A stretch of 64,000 bases of DNA from Zhengitettix transpicula (taxonomy: Eukaryota; Arthropoda; Insecta; Orthoptera; Tetrigidae): positions 57,440,001 through 57,504,000 of the forward strand of contig CM073596.1 in the NCBI GenBank assembly GCA_037074705.1, in the 5' to 3' direction. Below, piece after piece: positions 59,501-64,000 of the stretch (within the stretch, counting starts at the first letter, position 1; the number at the start of each line of letters is the position of its first letter). The notes under the pieces were generated by a model that made no database searches, was not told where the DNA came from, and saw nothing but the letters and a program-made list of their open reading frames with translations. A program made the translations under genes and the position numbers.

Positions 59501-62257
59501 GGCCACTGAAATTGATGGAGGAACTATAATTTTTTTTTTGTAAAATTGTTTATTTAAACTCATATCAATTTTAATTGTGGAAGAAACCATTTTATACTAA
59601 ATTTATTTATTTTTCTGTGATTCACTATCACTGCATTTTTCATTATATTTATTAATTCTTAGACACAACTAAAGACGTCACTAAGCAAACACAACCGTTT
59701 TGTACTTAATTGTAAATTTTAATGTTAATAAATTCGGACTGTTGGAAATTTTGCACTGATTATATTTATATTTAATATTGAGACTAATAAAGATACTCTT
59801 TCTATTTATAATAACAATTGTTATGATTTTTCTAAGTAAATTCACATTTTAATTAAAACGTCTAGTCATTTATTACGCCTCAACCCTTAATTGCATTTTA
59901 TTATTTTTAATGGATATTATTGTGGCTGTTTAATTGATAAGTAACATTGAAATTTTGGTGATATACGGACAAAATACAAAAAAAAAACAAGATTTCTCTG
60001 ACTTTGCAAGAATTCGTCAACAACTAACACAAATTTCGTTTTTTATAATTTTTCACCATATTCTGCCCGTATATGACGAAATTTAAATTTTACTTCTTAC
60101 AGCCGCAGGATGTAGAATAGGATCCATTTTTAAAGAAATAGTTTTTATCTGCATCTCTTTTATTAGAACCAAATACTAAAATCCTTTAAAACTAAACCTA
60201 ATAAATTTATATAACGATATATATTTAAAAAAAACGACCGCATTGCAGCAATGATTTATTGTTATAGTCTTAACACTTGGCGAGTCTTTCACTATTTAAA
60301 AAACTGGTCTTGTCGGTTTTATTTCTGTTTGAATCGCGATACGAATAGTTTTATAGACGTATTTTATAGTCCGAGTATTCTCTGGTGGCTGTAAAGTATA
60401 CGCATGATAAGAACCACGATGGCCGTTGATGACCTGTTCTTATGCTGTATAAAACGCCAATAGAACATCAAAGCCGAGAGAACAAGACTACTTGAGGCAA
60501 AGTGCGGCTTTGTCCTGGCGTGTGCGTTAATGGATTGAGCCTCATTCGCCATAGAGAGATATTCAATCGATGCATTTTTAATTAGCATCCAAATAGGCTA
60601 TATACTCCGAAATTTATGCAATTCTAAAAAAAAAAAAAAAACTTGCCAGCTCAGGGCAATAGCGCCAAATGTTCCACGACGTGTTATTTCAATTTCCATT
60701 CCACACGGAAGTTCCGGTATCCCATTGAAGCACCAATTACGATGTAGCTTAATTCGAAGAATTAATAGAATACTAGATACTATTGTAATTGATAGAAAAA
60801 ATCGATAGTCAAACCCCTTTTGGAGAAAACTGTAACATTCATGACGTTTCGTCTCAGGTCACTCTCGTAGTATTTTATTTAAATTAAGCAAAAACTATTC
60901 AATTTTGAAGATAGAACATTATCTTTTATTACAACCACGATATGTCTCAAGTTTTTCTTTACAATGAAGACTATTTTCTTCCTAATAAATAATAATTACT
61001 ATTAAATAATAACGTTACATAAAAGCTAAAATCTGTAATTAAATGCAACTTTTATATCACAACTTTTTCAAGTTTTTAAAATTTATTTAATGTTATTTTT
61101 TCTTAATGGTTTATATATTCATCCATTTTCACTTATGTATCTTCATTTTTTAATTTTTTCTCGTTTTTAAATTCTCTATTTCATATATATTTTATTTATG
61201 CATCTATTAGTTGACTTTTCTTTCATACGTAAGTTGCACAATGTCACATTCTCTCAGTTTAAGACTAATGGAATCAATAAATATATCAACTTCTAAGCAC
61301 TACGCAAACTTCAGATTCCTGACCCGTTGAATTGAAATGTAAGGAACTGCTTAACACTAATGTAGTTAAATTTACCTAATTTATTTTAATAATCAACAAA
61401 TCTTTTAAATATATTAAATAAAAGGATGGAATAGAGTGACTCCAAAATACAGCCGAAAACGTAGTGTCTCAACTAAATTTCAACAAAAAAATCAAGTCTG
61501 CGTTAATACTCGCACTCAAACGTAACAATGTCTTTCTGAGGATTACGCCTTTGTGCGTCCCAAAACGAGCGTAGGTTTTAATGGGGGAAATTTTCTCGTA
61601 CTTTCTGGCGTTATCTCGCCTCCTAATTGAAGATAATGTTGATGGCAGGCATCCCCCCCCTCCTGCAGGTAACTGTTATGGGGGCGAGAATGCAATTTTG
61701 CTGCTTCCCTCCGTTGAGAATATGATGGTGGCAAGCGTCCCACTAACTGCATTACCACTCTTCTCATCTAATAAATATCTAACACAATTAAACTGGAAAT
61801 ACACACTTTGCCTTCTCCAACAATATAATATTTTTCCACGGTCGACGTCACAAGTTCTGGGCATTGAAAACATGGAGTGAAGGAAAAATAAATTTAAACA
61901 AAAACCACTTAGAAGCCTGTGCCATAAGGTAGACTATCCACCATTTTTTGGGTACGTTTCAAGCACCGATGTATTCATCATAATGAAACAAAGATAATAA
62001 AGCAGCGACTTGAAGAATATAAATCAGTTACAATGACAATTGTTTACCGATGAAATGATCAAATTGCTTCTGCAGATAAGAAAGGTACAAAAGCACAGTT
62101 AATTGAAATGTAAAGAATTGAAGACCATTGGAAATGCATGGTCCATAACTTCATATTAAACATCTTAACATGAGTGGCTACACGATTTATAATCACATGA
62201 AAATTATTTATATTTGAGTTTTCATAGATTCACTCGATAAGTTATGAATGGAATTAA

Positions 62258-62322
62258 ATATTATATCTATCTATCTACCTATCTATCTATATATATATAT
62301 ATATATGTATGTATATATATAT
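62258..62322. repeat. TATC/TA compound microsatellite
   Basis: TATC repeats (with one TACC) grade into TA and GTAT alternation immediately before the tail of retroposon A13. Confidence 0.9.
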
Positions 62323-62677
62323 CTTTTTTTTATTATTTTTTATTTTTAAGGCAACAGGCTACATGAGGGTGATCCACATTGGGCAACTCCCCTTTAATAG
62401 CATAGGAAGGGATTTGAAAGGGGGGATGCGGAAGGGTAGAGGAAGGTAGCCAAGGGTTAACTAGGGCCCCCGGGCTATGGTTTAAGGATCCTACCCGGCA
62501 TCCGCCTAAAGAAATGCAGGGAAAACCCTAGAAAAACCTGCATCAGGTAGGTCGGGCATTGGGTACTTGTCCCACGCCCTTCCGATAGCGGGAGAAGAGT
62601 TTGCTGTGGGGACGCAGCATTCCCTTCTCCTTGCCTCGACCAGTTTGTGAGGCAGATGGCCGACTATTCCAATGGCT
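62323..62677 (-). mobile_element. Family A retroposon, copy A13 (5'-truncated)
   Basis: A T-rich plus strand (the A-tail of the minus-strand sense copy) is followed by GGCAACAGGCTACATGAGGG and the body through GGCCGACTATTCCAATGG, where the element stops. The tail is placed in the compound microsatellite. Confidence 0.88.
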
Positions 62678-64000
62678 GAATTGTTTCCTATTTTATAGAA
62701 ATATTTTTTAAAAATGTATGCGACTGAGGATAGGATTACCAGCATGCCTTTTTTTGTCTGATACCTGTATTTTTCAAAGACGGTAACTATAAATGGCACA
62801 TTAATTATTAACTTGTTATATCGGTGATAATTTAAAGTATTTTACTAAACTTATTTTAAAATTTACGCATGCTAAAACAGCCGATATTTGCGTTGAATAA
62901 ATATTTTCAGGGTTAATTAGATTGATAATATTTCTACCTATGTTGTTTCTATATATTTTCAACCCCATTTCGGCATGGGAGGGGACCACGCTAAGGGGAT
63001 TTTCATGTCTTATATAGTAATTTTCGATATCACAATGCTAGTTATATATCTTCAATGACGAATTTGAATAGAGCAGGTGAATTATTAGCCAATATAATGA
63101 CACGAAATATTTTGCGTCAAATCTGTGGATTCCGAGTTTATTAAATTTTGAGGAACGCAAGGAATTACAGTCGATAGTAAGGTTCTGTAATGAGCAAAGT
63201 TTCAGGGCTCCATAAAGAATTTCATAACCTACGCAATACACTTACATAGACTCGTGTTATCCTATAATATAAATTTCCCATCACATTTCAGGTTACAACT
63301 GGTGCTGTAAATATTGTTTTAATTTAAACGCGGAGGAGAACATGTCACATTTATATACATGAGATCGGTTTGGCCTACGTTTAGTCGTATGAATATTAAA
63401 ATTTGTATTTTGTATATACTGAATTTTGATAATTTCAGAGGTGTATCATGGGCATCATGTTTCCACTTACTAAAAAGTCATTTCTCACCCACAACGGTCT
63501 CTCCCTCCGGAAAGTTTTTTTTTTATATTCGCACTGTTAGCGGCTTTCAAAGCACAGTAGGGAGTCACTCTCTCACCTGCGTTGCTATGGTTACTGCAAG
63601 GCTGCCGACATTTACGTCTCTAACGCATCAAACTTTACAATCCAGTGTTTTAAAATTTATACACGTACAATATGATCATGGAGAGAAACAGCTGTTTGGA
63701 AAAATAACCCGTTTTATAATCTTCACTTTTAAAACAGACCGTGGTACTGGGAATTATATTTCTGAAGGAATTTCATATTAATTACTTGACAACATTTTAT
63801 CCCCCTTCCACGCTGAATAAATCATTAGTCATTACGTTATTTAATATTTAAAGTAGTAATACAGTTGTTGAGATGGAAAACTTCTCTGAGAAAGCGGGTG
63901 AGGCTTAAAACACAGACGCGGAGCCGTTTCTAAGGAACAGAGGGGATGAAAGGCAAACGAAGCCATTTTCCGACGGAAAGTAGGGTGGCCGGGGGTGACT
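62678..64000. other. Unique region with a 140-codon frame and an X-box-like motif
   Basis: The frame at 63359-63781 (plus, 140 codons) is the longest in the window; it has no signal peptide, domain or repeat I recognise and mixes AT-rich and GC-richer sequence. It is more likely chance than a gene. The last 150 bases become GC-richer. Confidence 0.35.
63581..63594 (-). promoter_or_regulatory. RFX X-box-like motif
   Basis: On the minus strand GTAACCATAGCAAC fits GTNRCC-AT-RGYAAC exactly; this is the site bound by RFX factors at many ciliary genes. No gene start is visible nearby. Confidence 0.3.

Larger units (their letters stand above)
56004..62322. other. Long unique AT-rich region, no gene
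   Basis: Apart from the degenerate tandem repeat at 56347-56560 there is almost no structure. The interval 57000-60300 has no open frame above 60 codons. A GC-richer patch at 61530-61760 is open on both strands (99 and 74 codons) without a domain. A run of about 16 A lies at about 60627-60642. Confidence 0.55.

Overview
The window looks like a gene-poor stretch of a large arthropod genome, most likely an insect. It is AT-rich and full of (TA)n tracts, short retroposons, foldback elements and decayed retrotransposon pieces. A broken reverse transcriptase at 12.1-12.8 kb is of a type I associate with cockroaches, termites and similar insects; that placement is recollection, not measurement. I could not support any intact protein-coding gene, tRNA, rRNA or CRISPR array. 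The longest open frames (130-140 codons, near 37.7, 39.1 and 63.4 kb) have no domain I recognise and are probably chance.

Three repeat systems explain most of the visible structure. Family A is a retroposon of about 520-570 bp with 13 copies: 0.47, 9.6, 14.0, 15.7, 40.8, 42.2, 44.7, 46.9, 49.3, 50.8, 54.4, 55.6 and 62.3 kb. Copies share a 3' end with an A-rich or CTT tail and are truncated to different lengths at the 5' end. Six have target-site duplications of 7-30 bp. Family A therefore moves by target-primed reverse transcription, with enzymes supplied from elsewhere. Its sense RNA would fold into a series of short hairpins.

Family B is a foldback element seen at 2.9-4.1, 5.8, 8.4-8.9, 28.5, 31.1, 36.2, 45.7, 51.0 and 53.3-53.9 kb. 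It has long inverted arms. Each arm carries a CTGANGA...GAAAC core resembling a hammerhead ribozyme, the signature known from the terminal repeats of Penelope-like retroelements. The 2.9-4.1 kb and 53.3-53.9 kb loci are paralogous composites in opposite orientation. The first holds about 580 bp of extra sequence that includes a 17-nt primer-binding site matching the 3' end of insect tRNA-Lys(CTT). Family C, one locus at 24.2 kb, is an unrelated foldback with the same type of core.

Other structure includes a pair of ~240-260 bp inverted repeats at 20.2 and 22.4 kb about 1.9 kb apart, a perfect 54-bp tandem-type duplication at 9.5 kb, an old ~70-bp tandem repeat at 56.4 kb, a strongly C-skewed tract at 28.9 kb, several GC-richer islands in the AT background, and single matches to RFX X-box (63.58 kb) and CTCF-like (54.95 kb) motifs. 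The best candidates for something undescribed are the hammerhead-like foldback families and the hairpin-rich retroposon.
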